The notes beneath the pieces are model-generated. The model searched no databases and was not told where the DNA came from. It saw only the letters and a list, made by a program, of their open reading frames with translations. A stretch of 64,000 nucleotides of DNA from UBA5078 sp963977405 (GTDB lineage: Bacteria; Pseudomonadota; Gammaproteobacteria; Pseudomonadales; Pseudohongiellaceae), in contig CAXBOY010000006.1 of NCBI GenBank assembly GCA_963977405.1, positions 1 through 64,000 of the forward strand. Reading direction: 5' to 3'. Below are positions 25,052-33,311 of this stretch, one piece after another. Position 1 is the first letter of the stretch, and every line of letters begins with the position of its first letter. A program made the position numbers and the translations under genes.

Positions 25052-26089
25052 ATGGCATTAATTAGTTTACGTCAACTTCTAGATCATGCTGCGGAGCACG
25101 GTTACGGTGTGCCCGCTTTCAATGTAAACAATCTCGAACAAGTTCGCGCCATTATGGAAGCGGCTGATGAGGTGAATAGTCCTGTGATTCTTCAGGCCTC
25201 TGCTGGTGCGCGTAAGTACGCCGGGTCGAACTTCCTGAAGCATTTAATTCAAGCTGCCATCGAAGAGTTTCCTCATATTCCAATCGTGATGCATCAAGAT
25301 CACGGTGTGTCTCCGGCGGTTTGTCAGCGCTCTATCCAGCTAGGCTTTTCGTCTGTAATGATGGACGGTTCTTTGGGTGAAGATGGCAAAACCCCGAAAG
25401 ATTACGACTACAATGTGGGTGTAACGAAGCTGACTGTTGCCATGGCTCATGCCTGTGGCGTTTCGGTGGAAGGCGAAATTGGTTGCCTGGGCTCACTAGA
25501 GACTGGCATGGCAGGTGAAGAAGACGGAATTGGCGCAGAGGGCGTTCTGTCGATGGACCAGATGCTGACAGACCCAGAGGAGGCCGCGCGCTTTGTAGAG
25601 GACACTGGGGTTGATGCTCTTGCCATCGCAGTTGGCACTAGCCACGGTGCCTATAAGTTTAGTCGTCCGCCTACAGGCGACACCTTAGCGATCGCTCGTA
25701 TACGCGAGATTCACCTGCGTATTCCGAATACTCATTTGGTGATGCATGGCTCCTCTTCAGTGCCTCAAGAATGGCTCGCTGTCATCAATCAGTACGGTGG
25801 CGAGATTCCAGAGACCTATGGCGTGCCTATTGCCGAGATTCAGGAAGGCATTCGTCACGGTGTGCGCAAAGTGAATATCGACACGGATCTTCGCCTAGCG
25901 TCCACTGGCGCAGTGCGAAAATTCCTTGCGGAGAACAAGTCTGAGTTTGATCCTCGTAAATTCTTAATCCCGACTATCAAGGCTATGAAGTCCGTCGTGA
26001 TTCAACGCCTAGAGGCGTTCGGTACCGCTGGACAAATTTCGACTATCGGAAAGGTTTATAGCCTGGAGCAAATGGCCGAGCGTTATTAA
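25052..26089 (+). CDS. fba: Class II fructose-bisphosphate aldolase (class IIB/CbbA type)
   Basis: Zinc-dependent enzyme splitting fructose 1,6-bisphosphate to two triose phosphates. 345 residues. The zinc and substrate motifs are VMHQDHG, MMDGSLGEDGKTPKDYDYN, VEGEIGCLG, LAIAVGTSHGAYKF and VMHGSSSVPQEW, and KVNIDTDLRLASTGAVRKF near the end. The length and the KTPKDYDYNV region fit the Calvin-cycle-like subgroup found in many gammaproteobacteria without implying CO2 fixation. It is the fourth gene of the operon, 66 bases after pgk. Confidence 0.95.
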   Translation: MALISLRQLLDHAAEHGYGVPAFNVNNLEQVRAIMEAADEVNSPVILQASAGARKYAGSNFLKHLIQAAIEEFPHIPIVMHQDHGVSPAVCQRSIQLGFSSVMMDGSLGEDGKTPKDYDYNVGVTKLTVAMAHACGVSVEGEIGCLGSLETGMAGEEDGIGAEGVLSMDQMLTDPEEAARFVEDTGVDALAIAVGTSHGAYKFSRPPTGDTLAIARIREIHLRIPNTHLVMHGSSSVPQEWLAVINQYGGEIPETYGVPIAEIQEGIRHGVRKVNIDTDLRLASTGAVRKFLAENKSEFDPRKFLIPTIKAMKSVVIQRLEAFGTAGQISTIGKVYSLEQMAERY

Positions 26090-26112
26090 GCCCTACTGTA
26101 ACGAGGCACTAA

Positions 26113-27090
26113 GTGAGTCGCATTATGTTCAACATCAATGATGCACAAGTGCTTCGCGACAGTCTGCCAGAGTTCGATTTCAACGCATCGCTGCCTATCG
26201 GTGGCAGCGTCTCGAACTATCTGCAATTTTACGGACTCGAAGTTGAGTCTCTTTGCTCCGGAAACGCCCATGAGATTCACCATGCCATGGGCGTTTTTAC
26301 GAGTGCAGGTTTTCGCATAGCCTGCCATTACTATGCCCCGCCTCCCGAACTGATAGAAGGCACGGTGATTCTGGTACACGGCTACTATGACCACGTCGGC
26401 TTGTACACGCATCTGCTGCGCTACTGTCTCGCGCGAAACCTAGCGGTCTTTGCATACGACCTGCCCGGGCACGGACTGTCCAGTGGTGCCCCCGCGTCTA
26501 TAGACTCGTTTGCTCAATACACCAAAGTGTTTAGTGACTGCTTACAAAAGGTGCTTAGCGTTCAAGGGGAGAACCCTCTTCATGTAATGGCGCAGAGCAG
26601 GGGGGCGATAGTGATGGACTATTGTCTAACGCACTGTGCGCAAAGCCAGCAGCAATTAGGCAATATAGTGCTGCTCGCACCGTTAGTGCGGCCTGTATCT
26701 TGGCGAAGAGGTAGTATGACTTATGCCGTCGTGCGGCGCTTCGTAAAGGGAATCAAGCGCAGTTTTGCCATTAACAGCCACGATACAGAGTTTCTACGCT
26801 TCCTGAGTGAAAGCGACCCATTGCAGTGTCGATTACTCCCGGTAGCATGGGTTGGCGCATTGAAGAATTGGCTGGGGGAGTTCGAGCGTTATCAGGTTTG
26901 TAACAAGGCGCTAACAATCGTGCAGGGAACTGGCGATACAACAGTCGATTGGCGTTACAACCTAAAAAAAATCAAAGAGAAATTCCCAGTATCCGAGGCT
27001 GTCATTTTGCAGCAAGCGCGCCATCACCTGGCTAATGAAAGTCAGGGGATTCGCGACGCGCTATGCAAGGCGCTTGATCAACATCTCTAG
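26113..27090 (+). CDS. Alpha/beta hydrolase (monoacylglycerol-lipase-like)
   Basis: Serine hydrolase fold protein of 325 residues without signal peptide. VILVHGYYDHVGLYTHLLRYC supplies the oxyanion HG motif, FAYDLPGHGLSSG is the lid-proximal strand typical of lysophospholipase or monoglyceride lipase relatives. The nucleophile elbow is AQSRG with Ser162 (AxSxG, not GxSxG). A late Asp (QGTGDTTVDW) and His (QARHHLANE) complete a triad. GTG 26113 with GAGG at 26102-26105 is likely; ATG 26125 is possible. It follows fba by 23 bases and may be cotranscribed, but no metabolic link is evident. Confidence 0.8.
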   Translation: MSRIMFNINDAQVLRDSLPEFDFNASLPIGGSVSNYLQFYGLEVESLCSGNAHEIHHAMGVFTSAGFRIACHYYAPPPELIEGTVILVHGYYDHVGLYTHLLRYCLARNLAVFAYDLPGHGLSSGAPASIDSFAQYTKVFSDCLQKVLSVQGENPLHVMAQSRGAIVMDYCLTHCAQSQQQLGNIVLLAPLVRPVSWRRGSMTYAVVRRFVKGIKRSFAINSHDTEFLRFLSESDPLQCRLLPVAWVGALKNWLGEFERYQVCNKALTIVQGTGDTTVDWRYNLKKIKEKFPVSEAVILQQARHHLANESQGIRDALCKALDQHL

Positions 27091-27112
27091 CCTTATCTGG
27101 CGTAGTTGCCTG

Positions 27113-28342
27113 TCAGAACAATACTCGACACCGAATAGTGCCCTTGACCTGATTGAGTTTCTCTAAGGCTACTTTGCTGTATTCCACATCGATATCCGTC
27201 ACCACGTAACCGATTTCGTCATTGGTCTGCAGATACTGAGAGCGGATGTTGATGCCGTTCTCTGAGAAGATGCTGTTGATCTCCGAAAGCACACCAGGAA
27301 TATTATTGTGGATATGCAATAGTCGATGCTTACCCGGGTGTGCTGGTAACGCAACCTCGGGAAAGTTGACTGAAGTAAATGAAGATCCGTTGTCGCTATA
27401 AGTTGTGAGTTTCTCTGCTACCTCGAATCCTATATTCTCTTGCGCTTCCATAGTACTGCCCCCAACGTGCGGGGTAAGTATGCAATTGTCGAACTCCCGC
27501 AGTGGGCTGATAAACTCATCGTCATTGGAGCGCGGCTCAACCGGGAATACATCGATCGCAGCGCCGGCTAAATGTCCGCTGGCTAATGCGGCTGCGAGTG
27601 CATCTATATCGACCACTGAGCCACGCGAAGCATTGATGAGGATGCCGCCCTTCTTCATCCAGCTAAGTTGTTCTGCTCCGATCATCTCTGCTGTCTGCTT
27701 GGTCTCGGGAACGTGCAGGCTAATCACATCACAGCTTTCCATTAGGGCTTTTAGGGTTGGCAGTTGTACGGCATTGCCCAAGGGCAATTTGCTGACGATG
27801 TCGTATAGATATACCTTCATGCCCATCGATTCGGCGAGCACGCTAAGCTGCGAGCCAATATTACCGTAACCAATCAAACCTAGTTTTTTGCCTCGCGCTT
27901 CAAAAGATCCGGTGGCCACTTTCTGCCAGACGCCTCGGTGTGCATTAGCGTTTTTCTCCGGCACTCCGCGCAACAGCAAGATGGTCTGCGCAATTACTAA
28001 CTCAGCAACACTACGTGTATTGGAGAACGGCGCATTGAACACGGGTATGCCGCGTAAAAGTGCGGCCTCTAAATCGACCTGATTGGTACCAATGCAGAAA
28101 CAGCCAACAGCTTGTAGTTTATCCGCGGCTGCGAATACGTTTTTTGTGAGCTGTGTGCGGGACCGAATACCAACGAAATGGGCATCGCGAATCTTCTCGA
28201 TCAACTGGTCTTCGGGCAGCGAAGTTTTGAGATATTCAATATTGGTGTAACCCGCTTTGTGCAGCGTGTCGACTGCGCTTTGGTGCAGCCCTTCCAGAAG
28301 CAAGAATTTGATCTTGTTCTTTTCCAGTGATGTGGGATTCAT
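27113..28342 (-). CDS. serA: D-3-phosphoglycerate dehydrogenase SerA
   Basis: First enzyme of serine synthesis; oxidises 3-phosphoglycerate, and in several bacteria also reduces 2-oxoglutarate to D-2-hydroxyglutarate to drive the reaction. ATG 28342 gives 409 residues, the usual length; the open frame extends 21 codons upstream without support. Segments are IKFLLLEGLHQSAVDTL, GCFCIGTNQVDL, NAPFSNTRSVAELV, the Rossmann LGLIGYGNIGSQL, INASRGSVVDIDAL, LTPHVGGSTMEAQENIG and a C-terminal ACT domain (HIHNNIPGVLSEINSIF) for serine feedback. Divergent from the D-2-hydroxyglutarate dehydrogenase gene. Confidence 0.95.
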   Translation of the reverse strand: MNPTSLEKNKIKFLLLEGLHQSAVDTLHKAGYTNIEYLKTSLPEDQLIEKIRDAHFVGIRSRTQLTKNVFAAADKLQAVGCFCIGTNQVDLEAALLRGIPVFNAPFSNTRSVAELVIAQTILLLRGVPEKNANAHRGVWQKVATGSFEARGKKLGLIGYGNIGSQLSVLAESMGMKVYLYDIVSKLPLGNAVQLPTLKALMESCDVISLHVPETKQTAEMIGAEQLSWMKKGGILINASRGSVVDIDALAAALASGHLAGAAIDVFPVEPRSNDDEFISPLREFDNCILTPHVGGSTMEAQENIGFEVAEKLTTYSDNGSSFTSVNFPEVALPAHPGKHRLLHIHNNIPGVLSEINSIFSENGINIRSQYLQTNDEIGYVVTDIDVEYSKVALEKLNQVKGTIRCRVLF

Positions 28343-28511
28343 TTTGTACGATTTCTCTTTACTAGTGGGGCGGGATGACGAAGGCCTTATGTTACCATAC
28401 GGCATACATTCTGGCGGATGAAAACTCTTTGCATTTATGGTGAATAAAATTCACCCTACGCCAGCTGTTTTCCCATTAGAATTCTTTCAAATCACATGGT
28501 TGCCTAACTCG

Positions 28512-29909
28512 ATGAATCCATCGCAAGCAGAAATTGTCGCCGCACTAAGCCAAATAGTGGGCGCGGACAAAGTCAAAACTGACAACGAATCGCTATCTAT
28601 CTATGGAAAAGACTGGACTCGCGTCTACGAGCCTAAACCCTCCGTAATTGTTTTTCCTATTAGCATAGAGCATGTACAAGCGATCGTACTTTATGCCAAT
28701 GAGCACAAGTTGGCTTTAGTGCCCTCAGGCGGGCGCACGGGGCTTAGCGGCGGGGCAATGGCTACCGCCGGGGAGATCGTGCTTGCTTTCGATAAGATGA
28801 ATAAGATTCTCGATTTCGACCCGGTGGATCGTCAGGTAGTTTGCCAGCCAGGCTTGGTGACTGAAGCCTTGCAGAATTTCGCCGAAGAGCAGCAGTTGTT
28901 TTACCCAGTCGATTTTGCCTCCTCCGGTTCGAGTCAAATCGGCGGCAATGTTGCTACTAATGCTGGTGGAATCAAGGTAATCAAGTACGGACTAACCCGC
29001 GACTGGGTTGTCGGCATGAAGGTGGTGACAGGTAGTGGGCAGTTGTTAGAGCTCAATAAGGGGCTTATCAAGAACGCCACAGGTTATGACTTGCGCCATC
29101 TGTTCATTGGCTCGGAAGGAACGCTTGGTTTCATAGTCGAGCTGAACATCAAACTCGCTACGCCGCCTCAGGATCCTATGGTGTTAGTGCTTGCCGTAGA
29201 TGCGATGGAGTCGGCCATGCATGTGTTGCGTAGTTTCCAAGCGAAGCTTCCGCTTACTGCGTTCGAGTTCTTCTCGGAAAAAGCCTTGGCCCATGTGATT
29301 GCTGAGAAAGGCTTGCAGAGGCCGTGCGAGACCGTTGGCGAGTTTTATGCCCTTATTGAGTTCGAGAATATCAGTGAACAAACGCTTGAGGACGCTATGG
29401 CGGCCTTCGAGTCTTGCGTGGAGCAGGGCTGGGCGCTAGATGGGACCCTAAGCCAAACCTCGGCTCAAGCGCGCGACCTGTGGCGTCTGCGAGAAGACAT
29501 TTCGGAGACCATCGCGCAGTTCACCCCTTATAAGAACGACATCTCGGTTAAGGTCTCCAAAGTGCCGTCATTTCTGCGCGAGGTCGATGAGATTGTGACG
29601 CGCCAATATCCAGACTTCGAGATCATCTGGTTCGGTCATATCGGTGACGGTAATGTGCACCTAAACATACTAAAGCCGGAAGGTTTAGATAAGGCCTTGT
29701 TCTTCAAGCAATGCTCGGAAGTCAGTGTCGATATTTTCGAATGTGTACAACGTTTTGGCGGCAGCGTTTCGGCGGAGCATGGCGTTGGTTTATTGAAGAA
29801 ACCCTTCCTTCATTACAGTCGTAATCCGGAAGAACTTGCTTATTTGAAGGCCATAAAGCAGATATTCGACCCGAATGGGCTAATGAATCCAGGAAAGATT
29901 TTCGATTGA
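28512..29909 (+). CDS. FAD-linked D-2-hydroxyglutarate dehydrogenase
   Basis: Cytosolic flavoenzyme of the FAD-binding type 4/GlcD family, about 465 residues. ATG 28512 is chosen because SQAEIVAALSQIVGADKVKTD matches the usual N-terminus; the frame runs back to ATG 28437 but there is little ribosome site at either. ALVPSGGRTGLSGGA and GSSQIGGNVATNAGG form the flavin pocket, KNATGYDLRHLFIGSEGTLG is diagnostic. WFGHIGDGNVHLN and VSAEHGVGLLKKPFL are the C-terminal metal/substrate motifs. Placement beside serA supports D-2-hydroxyglutarate as substrate, because in pseudomonads this enzyme removes the by-product of SerA. Confidence 0.87.
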   Translation: MNPSQAEIVAALSQIVGADKVKTDNESLSIYGKDWTRVYEPKPSVIVFPISIEHVQAIVLYANEHKLALVPSGGRTGLSGGAMATAGEIVLAFDKMNKILDFDPVDRQVVCQPGLVTEALQNFAEEQQLFYPVDFASSGSSQIGGNVATNAGGIKVIKYGLTRDWVVGMKVVTGSGQLLELNKGLIKNATGYDLRHLFIGSEGTLGFIVELNIKLATPPQDPMVLVLAVDAMESAMHVLRSFQAKLPLTAFEFFSEKALAHVIAEKGLQRPCETVGEFYALIEFENISEQTLEDAMAAFESCVEQGWALDGTLSQTSAQARDLWRLREDISETIAQFTPYKNDISVKVSKVPSFLREVDEIVTRQYPDFEIIWFGHIGDGNVHLNILKPEGLDKALFFKQCSEVSVDIFECVQRFGGSVSAEHGVGLLKKPFLHYSRNPEELAYLKAIKQIFDPNGLMNPGKIFD

Positions 29910-29941
29910 GAGCCCTAGCGGGGCTTGGATTAGCAGCAAAA

Positions 29942-29973
29942 TTGCGAAAAAAAAGCAAGTTTCCTGTGATAAT
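29942..29973 (+). promoter_or_regulatory. Putative extended -10 promoter of the cold shock gene
   Basis: TGTGATAAT at 29965-29973 is an extended -10 element. A TTGCGA at 29942-29947 is a poor and distant -35. It would leave a leader of about 115 bases, as is common for cold shock genes. Confidence 0.35.
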
Positions 29974-30093
29974 GTACGAAAACTATATTCCATCCGTTCT
30001 TATATAGGGTTACACTTCGGCGGAATCCCTATGGATTCAAGGGTTGGCAGGAATGTTAGCCATGTATTTAATTTTAAAGAACAAGAGAGAAAT

Positions 30094-30303
30094 ATGTCAG
30101 AGCAAGTAGAAGGTACTGTTAAGTGGTTCAATGACGAGAAAGGTTTTGGTTTCATTGAGCAGGAAGGTGGGAAGGACGTATTCGTTCACTTTAGCGCAAT
30201 TAACGGTTCTGGAAGAAAAACTCTTCACGAAGGCCAGAAGGTCACTATGGATGTGACTCAAGGTCAAAAAGGCCCGCAAGCAGAGAACGTGACTCCTCTG
30301 TAA
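30094..30303 (+). CDS. Cold shock domain protein (CspA family)
   Basis: Small single-stranded nucleic-acid chaperone, 69 residues from ATG 30094. The frame extends 21 codons upstream, but the start MSEQVEGTVKWFNDEKGFGFI matches all family members and is preceded by an AAGAGAG stretch. RNP1 is KGFGFI and RNP2 is DVFVHF. The end TQGQKGPQAENVTPL is typical. Which member of the family (cold-induced or constitutive) cannot be told from sequence. Terminator follows directly. Confidence 0.93.
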   Translation: MSEQVEGTVKWFNDEKGFGFIEQEGGKDVFVHFSAINGSGRKTLHEGQKVTMDVTQGQKGPQAENVTPL

Positions 30304-30305
30304 CG

Positions 30306-30340
30306 AAAAACGCAGAGTGCTCATGTGCTCTGCGTTTTTA
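30306..30340 (+). terminator. Intrinsic terminator of the cold shock gene
   Basis: AAAAACGCAGAG at 30306-30317 pairs with CTCTGCGTTTTT at 30328-30339. The flanking A and T runs would allow function in both directions, for rpiA too, though rpiA ends 77 bases away. Confidence 0.9.
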
Positions 30341-30416
30341 AATTTACAGATTAGGTTTGGATTTGTATCCAAACCCTTGGATTGTTAATACGTAAAGCTT
30401 CGCTAGAGCGTTGTTA

Positions 30417-31088
30417 TCAGATTTTGTAGTTTCTGATGCCTTCACTCGTCCCCAAGATCAATAGATCTGCTGGCCGCGCCGCAAATAATCCATTAGTTAC
30501 GACACCTGTTATCTGATTGAGCTGTGTTTCCAGCCCAACGGGATCCCTTATTTCCATATTATGGATATCGAGGATGTGGTTCCCATTGTCGGTAACAAAG
30601 CCTTCGCGATAAACAGGATCGCCGCCTAGCGTGACAATCGCTCGTGCCACATGGCTACGTGCCATTGGAATCACTTCCACTGGCAGTGGGAATTTTCCAA
30701 GTGTGGGCACGTACTTGCTCTCGTCTGCAATGCACACAAACTCTCTGGCGACCGCCGCGATGATCTTCTCGCGCGTAAGTGCACCTCCCCCACCTTTGAT
30801 TAAGTGTAGGGATTCATTCGCTTCGTCTGCGCCGTCCACATAGATAGAAACCTCATCGACGCTATTCAAGTCGCGTACTTCTAAACCGAGTAAGCGCAGG
30901 CGTCGTTGAGTTTCTTCGGAACTCGCGACGGTACATAGAATTTGGTCCTTGAACGGGGCCAAGCATTCTATGAAAAGGTTGGCTGTTGAGCCCGTGCCTA
31001 CCCCTAGAACCATCTTGTCGTGTAAACGTTCGCGCACAAATTGGGCCGCCGCTTCGGCAACGGCCTTTTTCAATTGGTTCTGATCCAT
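30417..31088 (-). CDS. rpiA: Ribose-5-phosphate isomerase A
   Basis: Interconverts ribose 5-phosphate and ribulose 5-phosphate in the non-oxidative pentose phosphate pathway; 223 residues, normal length. VLGVGTGSTANLFI is the phosphate loop. SVDEVSIYVDGADEANESLHLIKGGGGALTREKI contains the catalytic Asp pair and Glu, and KLGKFPLPVEVIP-like sequence follows (PTLGKFPLPVEVIP). The C-terminal NGLFAARPADLLILGT closes the fold. Divergent from ilvA with 59 bases between starts, the arrangement seen in pseudomonads. Confidence 0.96.
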   Translation of the reverse strand: MDQNQLKKAVAEAAAQFVRERLHDKMVLGVGTGSTANLFIECLAPFKDQILCTVASSEETQRRLRLLGLEVRDLNSVDEVSIYVDGADEANESLHLIKGGGGALTREKIIAAVAREFVCIADESKYVPTLGKFPLPVEVIPMARSHVARAIVTLGGDPVYREGFVTDNGNHILDIHNMEIRDPVGLETQLNQITGVVTNGLFAARPADLLILGTSEGIRNYKI

Positions 31089-31147
31089 GCTAATTTTCCC
31101 GGCGTGATAAACAACTCAGCGCGGATTATAACCACGAAAGGTCTCCA

Positions 31148-32665
31148 ATGGATAAATACGTAAAAGACATATTGTCAGCCAAGGTTTATGACGTTGCGGT
31201 AGAGACCCCAATCGAGCTAGCTGCGGTGCTGTCTCACAGGCTCCAGAACACTGTTTGGCTCAAACGTGAAGACATGCAGCCCGTGCACAGCTTCAAGCTG
31301 CGCGGCGCCTACAACAAGATGGCAGGGCTCACCGCTGAGGCGGCTAAGAAAGGCGTGATTGCCGCATCTGCAGGCAACCACGCGCAGGGTGTTGCGATGG
31401 CCGGCAGCCGTCTCAATATTCACACGACTATAGTGATGCCAGTGACGACGCCTATCATCAAGATTAATGCCGTTAAGGCCTTAGGCGGCAAGGTGATTCT
31501 ACATGGCGATACCTATGATGAAGCGTCCGCGCACGCCAAGACACTAGTCGATCAGAAAGGCTATACCTTTGTGCATGCCTTCGACGACCCGGCAGTCATT
31601 GCAGGTCAAGGGACTGTTGGTCTTGAGATCGTTCGCCAGCATAGTGGCAATCTCGATGCCATCTTCGTACCTGTAGGGGGTGGCGGTCTGATGGCGGGCA
31701 TCGCCGCCTATATTAAATATATACGTCCAGAAATAAAGCTAATCGCTGTCGAGGCTGAGGATTCGGCCTGCCTACAGGCGGCCCTAGCGGCAAAGCGTCG
31801 CGTGGTGTTGCCTCAGGTTGGTTTGTTCGCCGACGGGGTGGCGGTGGCGCAGATAGGCAAGGAGCCATTTCGCGTGCTGCGTAATCTTGTCGACGAAGTG
31901 GTAACCGTGACCACTGACGAAATTTGTGCGGCGGTTAAAGATGTATTTGACGACACTCGAGCAATGGCAGAGCCTGCGGGAGCGCTCGCAATCGCGGGGT
32001 TAAAAAAATATGTAAGGGAGCACTCATTAACTGGGAAAGACCTAATGGCAGTAGTTAGTGGGGCGAATGTTAATTTCGATCGTCTACGCCACATCTCCGA
32101 ACGCACCGAGCTAGGCGAGAGCCGCGAAGCGATTCTTGCCGTGACTATCGATGAGCGCCCTGGCAGTTTCCGTCGCTTTTCAAAGGCGATTGGAAAGCGT
32201 TATATCACCGAGTTTAATTATCGCTTCGGTGATCCTAAGCGCGCCAAAATATTCGTAGGCGTGAGACTCGCGGACTCAGAGTCTGGGCGCGAGAAACTAC
32301 TGGAGATGCTTCGCAAAAAGCGTATCGACGTCGTAGATATGTCGGACAATGAGGCGGCCAAGCTCCATATTCGCTATATGGTCGGCGGTCGCAATCAGGC
32401 TATTCATAATGAGCGTGTTTATCGCTTCGAATTTCCAGAGCGCCCAGGCGCCTTCACCAAATTCCTCGATCTGCTAGGAGGACGGTGGAACATCTCTATG
32501 TTTCACTACCGTAATCATGGGGCCGCCTATGGACGAGTGCTTTGCGGCATGCAGGTACCTCCCAAGGAGGTTGGGCTGTTCGAAGAATTTATGCGGCAGA
32601 TCGGCTACCGCTGTTGGGATGAAACCGAAAATGAAGCCTATAAGACTTTTCTATTGCACGAGTAG
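31148..32665 (+). CDS. ilvA: Biosynthetic threonine deaminase IlvA
   Basis: PLP enzyme that converts threonine to 2-oxobutanoate, the first step to isoleucine. 505 residues, the long allosteric form. VHSFKLRGAYNKM carries the PLP Lys. AASAGNHAQGVA and GGGGLMAGIAAYIK are the cofactor phosphate loops. Two ACT-like regulatory segments fill residues ~330-505 (LAVTIDERPGSFRRF, then YRFEFPERPGAFTKFLDLL) and bind isoleucine and valine in the family. No leader peptide is visible between rpiA and ilvA, so attenuation is not indicated. Confidence 0.96.
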   Translation: MDKYVKDILSAKVYDVAVETPIELAAVLSHRLQNTVWLKREDMQPVHSFKLRGAYNKMAGLTAEAAKKGVIAASAGNHAQGVAMAGSRLNIHTTIVMPVTTPIIKINAVKALGGKVILHGDTYDEASAHAKTLVDQKGYTFVHAFDDPAVIAGQGTVGLEIVRQHSGNLDAIFVPVGGGGLMAGIAAYIKYIRPEIKLIAVEAEDSACLQAALAAKRRVVLPQVGLFADGVAVAQIGKEPFRVLRNLVDEVVTVTTDEICAAVKDVFDDTRAMAEPAGALAIAGLKKYVREHSLTGKDLMAVVSGANVNFDRLRHISERTELGESREAILAVTIDERPGSFRRFSKAIGKRYITEFNYRFGDPKRAKIFVGVRLADSESGREKLLEMLRKKRIDVVDMSDNEAAKLHIRYMVGGRNQAIHNERVYRFEFPERPGAFTKFLDLLGGRWNISMFHYRNHGAAYGRVLCGMQVPPKEVGLFEEFMRQIGYRCWDETENEAYKTFLLHE

Positions 32666-32671
32666 CTGCGA

Positions 32672-32860
32672 TTAGAAGAGCTTATTATTTTCATCATAAT
32701 GCGTCGGGATTCGATTCGTGGATGAATGCATGCCTATCACTACCATCGTTAGGCCTGTACGGAATCTGGACCACCAAGAACGATTGGCTTGTTGTGATTC
32801 CTCTATGCACTCTTTCAGTGCGCTCTTTTGGTTCTCATCTAAGTCTAAACCTTTACACAT
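32672..32860 (-). CDS. Small ORF with strong ribosome site, function unknown
   Basis: I do not recognise this 62-residue product. It is listed because the ATG at 32860 is preceded on the minus strand by AGGAGG at 32866-32871, five bases before the start, among the best ribosome sites in the window. The N-terminal half is acidic and helical (KGLDLDENQKSALKECIEESQQANRS), the rest mixed. It is convergent with ilvA, with six bases between the two stops. The C-terminal part has an unusual composition, so a frame change near residue 30 cannot be excluded. Confidence 0.4.
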   Translation of the reverse strand: MCKGLDLDENQKSALKECIEESQQANRSWWSRFRTGLTMVVIGMHSSTNRIPTHYDENNKLF

Positions 32861-32971
32861 ACTGCCTCCTAATGAGGTTCTATGAGAAAACGGTTTACCG
32901 GCTAAATACGCCGCATGCTAGAATCGGCGGCCGTTTTTTCAATGAGTCCTATTTTTAACAGAGATTGCCCC

Positions 32972-33286
32972 ATGAGTAAATTTAACAATGTTACCGTCGT
33001 TAAAGCGGCGAATATCTATTTCGATGGCAAAGTCACAAGCCGCGTTGTCGAGTTTGAGTCAGGTGAAGTAAAAACGCTGGGAATAATGCTGCCTGGAGAG
33101 TTCCGTTTCTCGACCGCCAAGAAAGAGATTATGGAAATCCTTTCGGGCCGTGTAGAGATTCTATTGCCCGGTTCCGAGACTTGGCAGAACATCGTGGGTG
33201 GCCAGAGCTTTGAAGTACCTGCTAACGCAGCCTTCGACATCAAGGTTCTGGAAGTTACAGACTATTGCTGTTCCTACCTAGACTAA
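32972..33286 (+). CDS. ppnP: Pyrimidine/purine nucleoside phosphorylase PpnP
   Basis: Small cupin-fold phosphorylase of broad nucleoside range (YaiE/DUF1255 family). ATG 32972 gives 104 residues beginning MSKFNNVTVVKAANIYFDGKV, the usual family start. The frame upstream of it is not conserved in type. Cupin segments are VVEFESGEVKTLGIMLPGEF, KKEIMEILSGRVEILLPG and GQSFEVPANAAFDIKV, ending in DYCCSYLD. Convergent with psd. Confidence 0.93.
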   Translation: MSKFNNVTVVKAANIYFDGKVTSRVVEFESGEVKTLGIMLPGEFRFSTAKKEIMEILSGRVEILLPGSETWQNIVGGQSFEVPANAAFDIKVLEVTDYCCSYLD

Positions 33287-33311
33287 GCGATTCCTGTCCG
33301 GTGAACTTGGG

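Noticed and set aside
32722..32958. 78-codon ORF between ilvA and ppnP on the plus strand
   Set aside because: It overlaps the better supported minus-strand small ORF and has no ribosome site.
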